From NCBI RefSeq assembly GCF_002080395.1, contig NZ_CP020478.1:632886-696885 (forward strand): a DNA stretch of 64,000 bases, in the 5' to 3' direction. The DNA is from Campylobacter helveticus (lineage in GTDB: Bacteria; Campylobacterota; Campylobacteria; Campylobacterales; Campylobacteraceae). The position numbers and the translations under genes are program-made. Below, piece after piece: positions 48,012 to 56,307 of this stretch (the stretch's first letter is position 1; every line of letters begins with the position of its first letter). A model generated the notes under the pieces. That model made no database searches, was not told the DNA's origin, and worked only from the letters and a program-made list of their open reading frames with translations.

Positions 48012-48338
48012 TTATTCAAACATTTGCCTTAAAATCTCTTTCAATTCTTTTTGCTTTTTTGGCTCCAAAACAGCAATTTTATTTTTAAATCTTTCAATAC
48101 TAACACATCTTATTTGGTCGCATAAAATTTTAGCTTTCTTATTTTCAAGAGTAAAATTCACTCTATAAGGTGCTTCAAAACCTTTTGAGCTAATGGGTGC
48201 AATCAATCTTGTTTTAAGATAACAAAGTTCATTAGGGGATATAATAACACAAGGTCTAATCTTTTCTATTTCTGCTCCACGAGTGGGATTTAAATCAATC
48301 CAAACAATATCAAATTGTTGCCATTTTACCATTGCCAC
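48012..48338 (-). CDS. mazF: MazF/PemK-family endoribonuclease toxin
   Basis: 108 residues of the MazF fold: QFDIVWIDLNPTRGAEIEKIRPCVIISPN at the start (the conserved P-x-R-G-x-E and RP-x-x-I) and APISSKGFEAPYRV, then ILCDQIRCVSIERF. These toxins cleave mRNA. The start overlaps the end of the antitoxin gene by 13 bases, the usual antitoxin-toxin order. It lies between two T6SS blocks; an addiction role for the island or ancestral plasmid is likely. Confidence 0.88.
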   Translation of the reverse strand: MAMVKWQQFDIVWIDLNPTRGAEIEKIRPCVIISPNELCYLKTRLIAPISSKGFEAPYRVNFTLENKKAKILCDQIRCVSIERFKNKIAVLEPKKQKELKEILRQMFE

Positions 48339-48562
48339 TCTTTTAAATCTTCACTCAAATAATCCTCATTTACCTTTTCTTTTTTAGCCTCTTTTCTTAA
48401 AGCTTCACTATCCCAACCACTTCTAACATTTTTTGTTTTAAGCAATAAGCCTTCTTCTACAATTTGTAAATCAATGACACTATTACGCAAATTAGCTTTC
48501 TCTATCAAAAGCTTAGGGATTCGAATCCCATAAGAACTACCGATTTGAATTAGCTTTGTCAT
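48326..48562 (-). CDS. mazE: MazE-type antitoxin
   Basis: 78 residues. The N-terminal half (LIQIGSSYGIRIPKLLIEKANL) is an AbrB/MazE swapped-hairpin DNA-binding domain; the acidic C-terminus (KEKVNEDYLSEDLKEWQW) is the part that binds the toxin. First gene of the pair. A palindrome over the predicted promoter fits autoregulation. Confidence 0.85.
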   Translation of the reverse strand: MTKLIQIGSSYGIRIPKLLIEKANLRNSVIDLQIVEEGLLLKTKNVRSGWDSEALRKEAKKEKVNEDYLSEDLKEWQW

Positions 48563-48575
48563 TATTTTTTCCTTA

Positions 48576-48598
48576 TTATAATTATTTTATAATTATAA
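48576..48598 (-). promoter_or_regulatory. mazEF promoter with palindromic operator
   Basis: Perfect 9-bp arms TTATAATTA / TAATTATAA with a 5-base spacer. The minus-strand TATAAT at 48592-48597 lies inside it, and AAGGA (48570-48574) precedes the mazE ATG. A repressor bound here would cover the -10 box. Confidence 0.5.
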
Positions 48599-48602
48599 AG
48601 TA

Positions 48603-49129
48603 GAAAGGTTAATTGTTTTTATTTTGTTTCAAATTGTAAATAAAAGAAAAACAAAAGGTATTAGCCCTTGCATATCCAGCAAATCAAACTCAAAATTCTA
48701 TCGTTGAAAAACTTGCAGGTAAATATAAAAATCATCAAAAGCCTCAAGAGAATTTAGAAACAATAAAAGAAAAAGCCATGTTTGAAGCTATGAAGGAAAA
48801 ATATGGTTATCTCATTGATACAGCAAGAAATCCAAGTTGAGATTTTAAGTGGCGTCTTAATGGAAGCATATTTTGTATCGACAAAGTTTTATAAGATTGA
48901 CAAAAATGAGATTATACAAGATTTAAAAACCATCATTTGTTTTGAGGGGGTAATTAATAAAATTTTGCTTAAGTTCTTTAAAAGATTTTATCTACATTTT
49001 CTTTAAACATTAAAAACACCTCAATACAAAAACCCTAGACCTTGCTTACAATCAACTCGCTGAGAGCTAGGAAGAAGTAGGTAGTTAAAAAATGCTATAA
49101 TTTAAAATCTTAACATAAAGGAATTTACA
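48603..49129. other. Region with remnant of a coding sequence
   Basis: Plus-strand bases about 48640-48840 have an open frame without start (KEKQKVLALAYPANQTQNS ... AMKEKYGYLIDTARNPS), protein-like in composition; it looks like the 3' end of a lost gene, perhaps plasmid-related. The rest to 49129 holds nothing recognisable apart from the upstream region of the next gene. Confidence 0.4.
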
Positions 49130-49456
49130 ATGCTTGGAACAAGATTTGAACTCGATGAAGAAAAAATTTTAAGAGAAAATGAATACGACTTAGAAGACAT
49201 TTATGCAAAGATAGAAGAACTTGCCACAAAAAGAGCAGGACTGACTAAAGTTTCTAAAAATCATTATGAGTTTAGAGGTGAAAAAAATGCTCAAGCTCAT
49301 TTAGGAATTTTAGTGTTTAATTGTTTAAAACACTGCGATTGGTTCGCTAAAAATGTAAAAACTTGGGAGTGGCTAGGTGATAGCAATGATGAAAACTATG
49401 TGGGTGATTTAATTGCTCTTTTTAAAAAGGACAAGGAAAATGTCATTTGGCAATAG
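49130..49456 (+). CDS. Hypothetical protein upstream of vapD remnant
   Basis: 108 residues, ATG with AAAGGA upstream, TATAAT at about 49096. Acidic, soluble, no membrane part; YDLEDIYAKIEELATKRAGL and HLGILVFNCLKHCDWFAKNV. Not recognised as a family. Its end overlaps the start of a vapD-like stub by 17 bases, so it might be the partner or antitoxin of a VapD-type ribonuclease; this is inference. Confidence 0.55.
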   Translation: MLGTRFELDEEKILRENEYDLEDIYAKIEELATKRAGLTKVSKNHYEFRGEKNAQAHLGILVFNCLKHCDWFAKNVKTWEWLGDSNDENYVGDLIALFKKDKENVIWQ

Positions 49457-49511
49457 TAAAAAACTCAAATCCATAGCCTTTGATTTAGATACTAAGGCTT
49501 TAAAACCTTAA
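49440..49511 (+). pseudogene. vapD remnant (first 23 codons)
   Basis: ATG at 49440 gives SKKLKSIAFDLDTKALKP and a stop. The IAFDLDTKAL pattern is the start of VapD (virulence-associated protein D, Cas2-like ribonuclease). The rest of the gene is lost; NITKEKALKISK follows in the same region. Confidence 0.5.
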
Positions 49512-49822
49512 ACATTACAAAAGAAAAAGCTCTAAAAATTTCCAAATGAATCTACTTAAAAATTTTTTTTAAGAATACTTATATATAAAAAATTTTCATC
49601 TTCTCTAAAGTTGAGTAATTTAAAAGAGAGCATGATTAACTGGATTAGTGGATATGTGTAGGATTGCCGCTCATTAAAAAGCTCGTCAATTTGTTTATAT
49701 ATTCTTTTGCCAAAAGCATACAATAAAACACAAGAAATAATATCTAATGCATTAAAAACTATAAAAGCCCTTATACATCAATTTCTAATTTAACTCATTT
49801 TTGTCCAATAATTTCATTGACA
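49512..49822. other. Gene-free stretch between vapD stub and tssL
   Basis: About 310 bases, very AT-rich, no credible ORF or RNA gene. A few short A/T inverted repeats near 49557-49590. It would contain the terminator for the minus-strand tss operon, but none is clear. Confidence 0.5.
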
Positions 49823-50617
49823 TTATAAGAGTTTTTTACTTTTATTTATATCTTTATCCATTTCTAGCAAGATGCTAATATTTTCATCAACTCTTACATT
49901 ATTTGTTTCAATATCCAATAAAACATAAACATACACAAGTAAAATCACAGCTAAAGGAAGTCCTATAAATGTAGCTTTAAAGTATCTTCTTTGGAATTTT
50001 TGCCAAAAATTTTCTTTGGTGTGCTCAATATAAGCTTTTGTAAAAGCAAACTCTTCATTTATATTTAAAAGAGGACTTAAAGATGAAGCTATATTATTAC
50101 AAAGATAAAGTATCCTTTCATTAACATCTTTATTGTTTGAGTATTTGCCCTTATATCCTAATACAAGCAAGGCATAAATAAATTCTAAAAAATCTTTGTT
50201 TTTAGCAGGATTGTTAAGCCAAGAAAGAGCGATATCATAAAAATTATCTCCCCCTAAAGTTTCATCAAAAAGTCTAATGGTAAGAGTGTTATTTGCCCAC
50301 GAACTTGCCATAAAAAGTTCATTTTTCATTAAGCTTTCATCGATGAAGACGCAAAGGCAATACCTAAGCTTAATGATATCCTTTTCATCATACTCTTTAG
50401 AGTTGCTTAGTTTTGAACTCCAAGTTAAAATGTCATTGACAAATTCTTCTTTAAGATTTTCTATCGCACTTGTTTCAAGTGAACTGACTTTAGAAAGTCT
50501 AAAAGTGAGTAAAAGAAGTTCTAACGCATAGTCAATAACTTTATTATTTTTAAGTCCGCTAAGTTCAGAACTTAAAAGCAAACTTACTTCATTTGTGTCT
50601 TGAAAATTCTCTCGCAT
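49823..50617 (-). CDS. tssL: T6SS inner-membrane protein TssL (DotU)
   Basis: 264 residues with the DotU pattern: an N-terminal helical cytoplasmic domain (YCLCVFIDESLMKNELF, GGDNFYDIALSWLNNP, FIYALLVLGYKGKYS) and a single C-terminal anchor (FIGLPLAVILLVYVYVLL, about residues 220-237). Ends soon after the helix, so no peptidoglycan-binding (OmpA-like) extension. Third gene of tssJ-tssK-tssL, 9 bases after tssK. Part of the TssJLM trans-envelope complex. Confidence 0.92.
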   Translation of the reverse strand: MRENFQDTNEVSLLLSSELSGLKNNKVIDYALELLLLTFRLSKVSSLETSAIENLKEEFVNDILTWSSKLSNSKEYDEKDIIKLRYCLCVFIDESLMKNELFMASSWANNTLTIRLFDETLGGDNFYDIALSWLNNPAKNKDFLEFIYALLVLGYKGKYSNNKDVNERILYLCNNIASSLSPLLNINEEFAFTKAYIEHTKENFWQKFQRRYFKATFIGLPLAVILLVYVYVLLDIETNNVRVDENISILLEMDKDINKSKKLL

Positions 50618-50626
50618 GATGTGCCT

Positions 50627-52018
50627 TTAAAATACAGCCCACATTTTTATATCAGGGTTTTTGATATTATGAGTTAAATATAAACTAATCACATTTGCAC
50701 CCTTAAAATCAGCAAATAGCGGATCTTTTTTGTCTATCTTATAATAAATATATCCATTAAGATAAGGCAAAGCTGAAGGAATATTAGGAATTTGTTCTAT
50801 ATTAATGCCTTTAAGTTGTGTGGCAACGATATTTTTTATCTTACTTTGGGTGTAAAGTTTGCTTTGAGATTTAAAATTTTGAAGTAAATACTCATAACTC
50901 GCATCAGCACTGATAGCTAAAAAAATATCAGCTTCTTCCACTATGCCTGCATTATCAAAGAACATATCGTAAAAACCATTGCCAAGACTAGTAACATTTG
51001 CCATGGTATAACGAGGTGAAGTGATTTTGGCAAATAAAATGCGTATGTTATTCATCAGCGGAATAAAGCTTTCGTTTAAATTTTGATGTTTGTATGGGAT
51101 AAATTCTAAAAAAGCACCTTCTGTATTAAAAATTCCAAGTTCACCTTGAAATTCAACAAGTTTTTCATACAAAAATTCAGGATGCAGTTTATCTTTGTGA
51201 TTGAGATATGAAAAGATAAGATAATATTTTTTAAGCAAATTCAAAGCTAGATAGGTGCTAAAATCAAGAGTGTTTTTGGTTTGGTCTATGCCTTTAAAAA
51301 TATTACCAAGTATTTCTTTATGTGATTTTATGGAGTATAAAATTTCTTCCAAAAATGCTTTAACAACAGAATTTTTACTGATATCAAGGCAAGTTGGGAT
51401 AAAACTCTCATCAAGTTCTATTTTTTTATTATTATCTATACTTTTAATTTTGGCGATAGGAAGCTCTAACTCATCGGTTGTGCTATCCCCTAATATACCA
51501 AGTTTCAGTCTTAAACTTGCTAAACTAAGGCTAATTTTTTCTTGAGTAAAAGTCATACTTTGTTCACTAACATCTTCTAAATTTTGTATGATATCTTGAT
51601 TTGTCTCATCATAAATTCTTGAACCAATCATACTCTTTAATGCTATATATTTAGTATCTGGCATATTGTTTAATAAAGCTATATCAGCTACACTCATAAA
51701 GCCCAATGGAATTTTTAAAGTAATAATAGAATTGACTAAAGAGTCATATTTTAATTCCAAAGGTTCGGGAAGTAAATCTTGCTGGGGTGCATCAAAAACA
51801 CTTCCATCCTTGCTAATACCAGAAATTTTTGTAAGAGCTATTTTGCCCTCTATAAGTAATTCCCTAGAAAATTCGATATCTATAATACCATATAAGTTAC
51901 TACCAACACCAATGGTCTTAACATCGACATACCTTTGCAGATATCTTTCTTGTTGTTCAAAATGAATTTTGTCTATATTTAAGCCATTAAACCAAGCAAC
52001 TTTGAGTTTATCTGCCAT
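50627..52018 (-). CDS. tssK: T6SS baseplate protein TssK
   Basis: 463 residues, usual length. Family marks: KVAWFNGLNIDKIHFEQQERYLQRYVD at the start (the WxxGLxLxxxHFQ-like opening), LPEPLELKYDSLVNSIITLKIPLG, and a C-terminal domain with IPSALPYLNGYIYYKID. TssK trimers link the baseplate to TssL and TssM. The start overlaps the end of tssJ by 11 bases. Confidence 0.92.
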   Translation of the reverse strand: MADKLKVAWFNGLNIDKIHFEQQERYLQRYVDVKTIGVGSNLYGIIDIEFSRELLIEGKIALTKISGISKDGSVFDAPQQDLLPEPLELKYDSLVNSIITLKIPLGFMSVADIALLNNMPDTKYIALKSMIGSRIYDETNQDIIQNLEDVSEQSMTFTQEKISLSLASLRLKLGILGDSTTDELELPIAKIKSIDNNKKIELDESFIPTCLDISKNSVVKAFLEEILYSIKSHKEILGNIFKGIDQTKNTLDFSTYLALNLLKKYYLIFSYLNHKDKLHPEFLYEKLVEFQGELGIFNTEGAFLEFIPYKHQNLNESFIPLMNNIRILFAKITSPRYTMANVTSLGNGFYDMFFDNAGIVEEADIFLAISADASYEYLLQNFKSQSKLYTQSKIKNIVATQLKGINIEQIPNIPSALPYLNGYIYYKIDKKDPLFADFKGANVISLYLTHNIKNPDIKMWAVF

Positions 52019-52505
52019 TTTGCTCTTTCTCTATTTTTTTCTTTGTTTTTTTACTAAATTCTTCCACTCTTTTAATGCCCTCGTGCGTAATTTCAAATTT
52101 TAAACTTTTAGTCCAAATACCATTAGCATCTTTAGTTTGAGCCCAAACTTTTGTAATTTTTCTAGTATTATTGGCAAAGAGAGCTAACACTCCTATATAA
52201 GGAACTTCCTCATCTTCTATTTTTATAATAAAAACATTTTCATCTTGTGGGGCAAGTTGAATTTTTAAAGAATCAATTTTATCTTTACCTAAAACTCCAT
52301 CTTCTCTAGCGATCAAATCCACTTCATTTGCATTTTCAAATTTTTTAATATCTTTAAGTTGATAGATAATAAGAGTGATTGGAACATCATCGTTTCTATT
52401 GTTTAGATTTGAATTTTCAGTGTTATTAAGACTCACGCTTACTGTTCTTGAACAAGCATTAAAAAACAATAAACTTAAAAGCAGAATAAGAATTTTCAAA
52501 CGCAT
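52008..52505 (-). CDS. tssJ: T6SS outer-membrane lipoprotein TssJ
   Basis: 165 residues. A lipoprotein signal peptide (LKILILLLSLLFFNAC, Cys18) is followed by a beta-rich domain with LIIYQLKDIKKFENANEVDLI, as in TssJ/Lip proteins. It anchors the trans-envelope complex to the outer membrane by binding TssM. First gene of the minus-strand tssJKL operon; AGAGG precedes the ATG. Divergent from tssA with 114 bases between. Confidence 0.88.
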   Translation of the reverse strand: MRLKILILLLSLLFFNACSRTVSVSLNNTENSNLNNRNDDVPITLIIYQLKDIKKFENANEVDLIAREDGVLGKDKIDSLKIQLAPQDENVFIIKIEDEEVPYIGVLALFANNTRKITKVWAQTKDANGIWTKSLKFEITHEGIKRVEEFSKKTKKKIEKEQNGR

Positions 52506-52587
52506 TTACACCTCTTGTTTAGTAAAAATTTATAAAAATTAAAATCTATAAAGCTTGAAAATTAGCATAAAATTCTTTAAAATTCCA

Positions 52588-52593
52588 TATAAT
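52588..52593 (+). promoter_or_regulatory. Predicted -10 box for tssA
   Basis: TATAAT 32 bases before the ATG, with GGAG at 52609-52612 as ribosome site. Confidence 0.5.
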
Positions 52594-52619
52594 TATATGA
52601 AAAAATTTGGAGATTTTAT

Positions 52620-53894
52620 ATGTCTTTTTATGAAAAAGTAGAGGAAAATTTAGATCATTTAGAGCTTTATCAGCTTTTAGAAAATGAAATGTCAAAGTAT
52701 AAAACATTAAATCATGAAAGCATTAAGTGGGATAAGGTCTATGAATGTAGCCTAGAGCTTTTAGAACAACACACTATCGATGCTAAAATTGCTAATTATT
52801 TTATGCTTTCTTGCCTTGTCTTAAAAAATGAACTTTGTTTCGATAAATTGTTAAAATATTATGAAAATTTTATGCAAATTTTAACACAGAGTCCAAATAA
52901 TTTTGGCGATACTAAAAATCAAATTCTCCAAAAGAAAAAAATTAAAAATATGAGTGATTATTTTATTGCCGAATTTAATAAAAATGAATTTAAAGTCTCT
53001 CAAAAAATAAACTTAGAATTTGCTAAACTTTTTGAAGAACTAGAAGTGCTTTTAGAATGCAAATTTGCTAAACTTCAAATTCATCAAAAACAAAACATAG
53101 ATGGAAAAACAAATGTGAGTTCCCCCATAAAACAAGTCAATGTCGATTTAAAAAATACAAACCTTAACTCTTTAAATGATAGAGAATATAGAGCTTTGTT
53201 TTTAAATTTGGCAAATGAGCTTTTACAAAATAATGCAGATGACATTAACGCCTATGCCTTTTTTGTAGAAGCTATGTGGGGTAGAATCAAATTAATGCCA
53301 GAACATAATGATTATATTACAAGAATTCGTTATGTTGATAAAAATGTAATCAAAATTCTACTTGAATCTAAAGATAATGAACTAGAACACATTAAAATTT
53401 TTATGGAAAATTTAGCCTTAAATCCTTTTTGGATAGAGGGAGTCAAACTTTTTTGTGAATTTTTAGAAAAACGCAAAAAAAATACAGCTTTAAAACTACT
53501 CATTGTTTTGGTAAGTGATTTTATTACTAAATTTGAAAATATTTCAAAACTTAGATTTGAAAGCGGTGAGCTTATGTGTAGAGAAGAAATTTTCAATTAT
53601 TTTGTAAGGCAAGAACCAAATTCTCATAAAAACACTCCAAACCCAAAAAATGTAAAAAAACAAAAAGAATTTGAACAAGCCCTTTTTGACATCAACAATG
53701 AAAACTACGATAACTCCCTTTTTTATAATATCAATGCTTTACTTGATATGGCAAAACTCTTTGAGGAAAAAGAAATGCCAAAAAATGCTAAAATCATCTA
53801 CATACAACTTAAAGAATTGATGGAAAAAACACTATTAAAAGATTATTTGTTGGATGATTATCAAAAGGCTAAAGCAAGAGCTGAAAAAAAATAG
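52620..53894 (+). CDS. tssA: T6SS tube/sheath assembly protein TssA
   Basis: 424 residues, soluble and helical. Position before tssBC, length and a C-terminal domain ending in helices (LFYNINALLDMAKLFEEKEM and IYIQLKELMEKTL) match TssA/VasJ proteins that cap the growing sheath. The N-terminal half holds an ImpA-like region with FMQILTQSPNNFGDTKNQ. Followed by its own T-rich stop region and the tssB promoter. Confidence 0.8.
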   Translation: MSFYEKVEENLDHLELYQLLENEMSKYKTLNHESIKWDKVYECSLELLEQHTIDAKIANYFMLSCLVLKNELCFDKLLKYYENFMQILTQSPNNFGDTKNQILQKKKIKNMSDYFIAEFNKNEFKVSQKINLEFAKLFEELEVLLECKFAKLQIHQKQNIDGKTNVSSPIKQVNVDLKNTNLNSLNDREYRALFLNLANELLQNNADDINAYAFFVEAMWGRIKLMPEHNDYITRIRYVDKNVIKILLESKDNELEHIKIFMENLALNPFWIEGVKLFCEFLEKRKKNTALKLLIVLVSDFITKFENISKLRFESGELMCREEIFNYFVRQEPNSHKNTPNPKNVKKQKEFEQALFDINNENYDNSLFYNINALLDMAKLFEEKEMPKNAKIIYIQLKELMEKTLLKDYLLDDYQKAKARAEKK

Positions 53895-53925
53895 CCTTCT
53901 TTGTTTTTTTTTAATTTGATTTTGT

Positions 53926-53931
53926 TATAAT
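53926..53931 (+). promoter_or_regulatory. Predicted -10 box for the tssBCEFG operon
   Basis: TATAAT 29 bases before the tssB ATG; AAAGGA at 53949-53954. A run of nine T at 53904-53912 just upstream could end tssA transcripts. Confidence 0.5.
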
Positions 53932-53959
53932 TAACGGAATTTTTTAACAAAGGATTTAT

Positions 53960-54442
53960 ATGTTTGATAATTCTAAAGCTCCAAAAGAGCGTATCAATAT
54001 CACATACAAGGCAAAAACAAATGGACAAAATGCTGATGTAGAACTTCCGTTAAAATTGATGGTTGTTTCAAATCTTACAGGAAATAATAAGCAAAATCTT
54101 GAAGAAAGAGAAGTCCTAACAATCAATAAAAATAATTTTAATCAAGTGATGGAAAAATTAGATATAAACACCGAATTTAATGTGAAAAATACACTAGGCA
54201 CACAAGCTGAAGAGCTTGAAATAAAGCTCAATATCAAAAGTATGAAAGACTTTTCACCCGATCACATAGCAAAGCAGGTGCCAGAACTCAATAAACTTTT
54301 ACAACTTAGAGAAGCTTTAATGGCTTTAAAAGGTCCAATGGGCAATATACCAAATTTTAGAAAAGCGGTTTTAGAAGCTTTGAAAGATGAAAAAACCAAA
54401 GAAAAATTACTTTTAGAAATTAAACAAAATAACGAAGAATAA
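53960..54442 (+). CDS. tssB: T6SS sheath protein TssB
   Basis: 160 residues. Marks of VipA/TssB: KAPKERINITYKAKTNGQ at the start, VELPLKLMVVSNLTG, KDFSPDHIAKQVPELNKLL and LREALMALKGPMGNIP. Forms the contractile sheath with TssC, whose gene follows after 11 bases. The sheath disassembles after firing, normally by ClpV, for which no gene is seen here. Confidence 0.95.
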   Translation: MFDNSKAPKERINITYKAKTNGQNADVELPLKLMVVSNLTGNNKQNLEEREVLTINKNNFNQVMEKLDINTEFNVKNTLGTQAEELEIKLNIKSMKDFSPDHIAKQVPELNKLLQLREALMALKGPMGNIPNFRKAVLEALKDEKTKEKLLLEIKQNNEE

Positions 54443-54453
54443 AGGAGTTAGCA

Positions 54454-55908
54454 ATGCCAAAAGAAAAAATCATTGAGACACCAATTATCGAAAGCATAAT
54501 GGAAAAAAGCAAGTATGCAAAAAATGATGAGAGTTATAGTATCGCAAAAAGGGGCGTGGCTGAATTTATATCAGCTATTGTTAAAGATGATAAAGTTGAA
54601 GATAAGATTAATAAATTTGCCCTTGATGAAATGATAGCCCATATTGATACTTTACTCTCAAAGCAAATGGACGAAATATTGCACAATGAACAATTTCAAG
54701 CTTTAGAATCGACTTGGAGGGGTTTGCACTTCTTAGTTGATCGCACGGATTTTAATGAAAATATTAAAATTAATCTTTTTGATACTACAAAAGAAGAGCT
54801 TTTAGAAGATTTTGAAAATAATCCTGACATTACTCAAAGCGTTCTTTATAAGAATGTTTATTCAGCAGAATATGGACAATTTGGCGGAGAGCCCGTGGGG
54901 GCTATTATAGCTGATTATCAATTAAGCACAGCAAGTCCTGATATGACTTTTTTAAACAAAATTTCTAGCATAGCAGCGATGAGTCATTCTCCTGTGCTTA
55001 CAAGTTGTAGTCCAAAATTTTTTGGCTTGGAAAATTATTCAGAACTTGCTAATATACAAGATTTACAAAGTTTGCTTGAGGGTCCTCAATATACAAGATG
55101 GAGAACTTTTAGAGAGAATGAAGACTCTAAGTATGCAGGTTTAATGGCAACTCGCTTTTTAACCCGCTCTCCTTATGACCCTGAAGAAAATCCTATTAAA
55201 AATTTTAATTATAAAGAAAATGTTCATACTTCACACGATCATTTACTTTGGGGAAATTCAGCCTATGCTTTTGCTACAAGACTAACTGAAAGTTTTGCAA
55301 AATATAGATGGTGTGGTAATATCATAGGACCAAAAAGTGGAGGTAGCGTAAAAGATTTGCCAACTTATGTGTATGAAAGCTTTGGCACAATGCAGGCTAA
55401 AATTCCAACTGAGGTTTTAATTACAGATAGAAGAGAATTTGAACTTGCTGAAAATGGCTTTATCACTTTAACACTTAGAAGAGATAGTAATAATGCTGCT
55501 TTTTTCTCGGCAAATTCTGCCTTAAAACCAAAAGTATTTCCAAACACCCCTGAAGGCAAAGAAGCAGAGACAAATTATAGGCTAGGCACTCAGCTTCCTT
55601 ACATTTTCCTTATATCAAGACTTGCTCATTATCTTAAGGTTTTACAAAGAGAAGAAATTGGCTCTTGGAAAGAAAGAAGCGATATAGAAAAAGGACTGAA
55701 TGAGTGGGTGCGTCAATATATATCAGACCAAGAAAATCCACCTGCTGAAGTAAGAAGTAGAAGACCTTTTAGAGGGGCGCAAATTAAAGTTGATGATATA
55801 GCAGGAGAGCCAGGTTGGTATAAGATAGGACTTAGCGTTCGCCCTCATTTTAAATATATGGGGGGAAATTTTGAATTATCTTTAGTAGGTAAACTTGATA
55901 AAGAATAA
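54454..55908 (+). CDS. tssC: T6SS sheath protein TssC
   Basis: 484 residues, normal for VipB/TssC. Marks: QALESTWRGLHFLVDRTDF, GEPVGAIIADYQLS, LMATRFLTRSPYDPEENP, WGNSAYAFATRLTESFAKYRWCGNIIGPKSGG and the C-terminal PHFKYMGGNFELSLVG. AAAGGAG precedes the ATG. Coupled to tssB and tssE in a tight operon. Confidence 0.96.
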   Translation: MPKEKIIETPIIESIMEKSKYAKNDESYSIAKRGVAEFISAIVKDDKVEDKINKFALDEMIAHIDTLLSKQMDEILHNEQFQALESTWRGLHFLVDRTDFNENIKINLFDTTKEELLEDFENNPDITQSVLYKNVYSAEYGQFGGEPVGAIIADYQLSTASPDMTFLNKISSIAAMSHSPVLTSCSPKFFGLENYSELANIQDLQSLLEGPQYTRWRTFRENEDSKYAGLMATRFLTRSPYDPEENPIKNFNYKENVHTSHDHLLWGNSAYAFATRLTESFAKYRWCGNIIGPKSGGSVKDLPTYVYESFGTMQAKIPTEVLITDRREFELAENGFITLTLRRDSNNAAFFSANSALKPKVFPNTPEGKEAETNYRLGTQLPYIFLISRLAHYLKVLQREEIGSWKERSDIEKGLNEWVRQYISDQENPPAEVRSRRPFRGAQIKVDDIAGEPGWYKIGLSVRPHFKYMGGNFELSLVGKLDKE

Positions 55909-55911
55909 TCA

Positions 55912-56307
55912 ATGTCTTTACTTAATAGGGTTATCCACGAGCTTGATGAGCAAAATGCCAGTGTTGCTTTTTATGAAAATGAATTTGAAGATATTAAAAA
56001 CAACATAAAAACACTCCTTAATACCAATCTTGATGATTGTATTATCTTAAATGACTTTGGTATAGGAAATTTTGCCACTATGAATTTTAATTCAAGCGAG
56101 CTTTGTTCTTTAATGGCAAAAGAAATTTGCAAACTTGTTGCCAAGTATGAAAAAAGGATTCAAATTACATCTATCACCTACGATAATTCTTTAGGTCCTT
56201 GGCAGCTTTCTTTTTTACTTGGTTGTGTGTTATTAAATGATGATTTTCAACAAAGTTTAAGCATACAGATTGTTTTTAAAAGCAACCGATACTGCGAGGT
56301 TGTATGA
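55912..56307 (+). CDS. tssE: T6SS baseplate protein TssE (gp25-like)
   Basis: 131 residues. Starts SLLNRVIHELDEQ; LNDFGIGNFATMNFNSSEL and the middle helix with KYEKRIQITSITYDNS match the gp25/TssE lysozyme-like baseplate fold that starts sheath polymerisation. Three bases after tssC and overlapping tssF by 4. Confidence 0.88.
   Translation: MSLLNRVIHELDEQNASVAFYENEFEDIKNNIKTLLNTNLDDCIILNDFGIGNFATMNFNSSELCSLMAKEICKLVAKYEKRIQITSITYDNSLGPWQLSFLLGCVLLNDDFQQSLSIQIVFKSNRYCEVV

Noticed and set aside
48516-48530. T-loop-like GATTCGAATCCC suggesting a tRNA
   Set aside because: It lies in the mazE reading frame (GIRIPKLL) and no acceptor or anticodon stem fits around it.
48803-49006. 67-codon plus-strand ORF
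   Set aside because: Starts inside an older decayed frame and lacks a ribosome site; product not protein-like.
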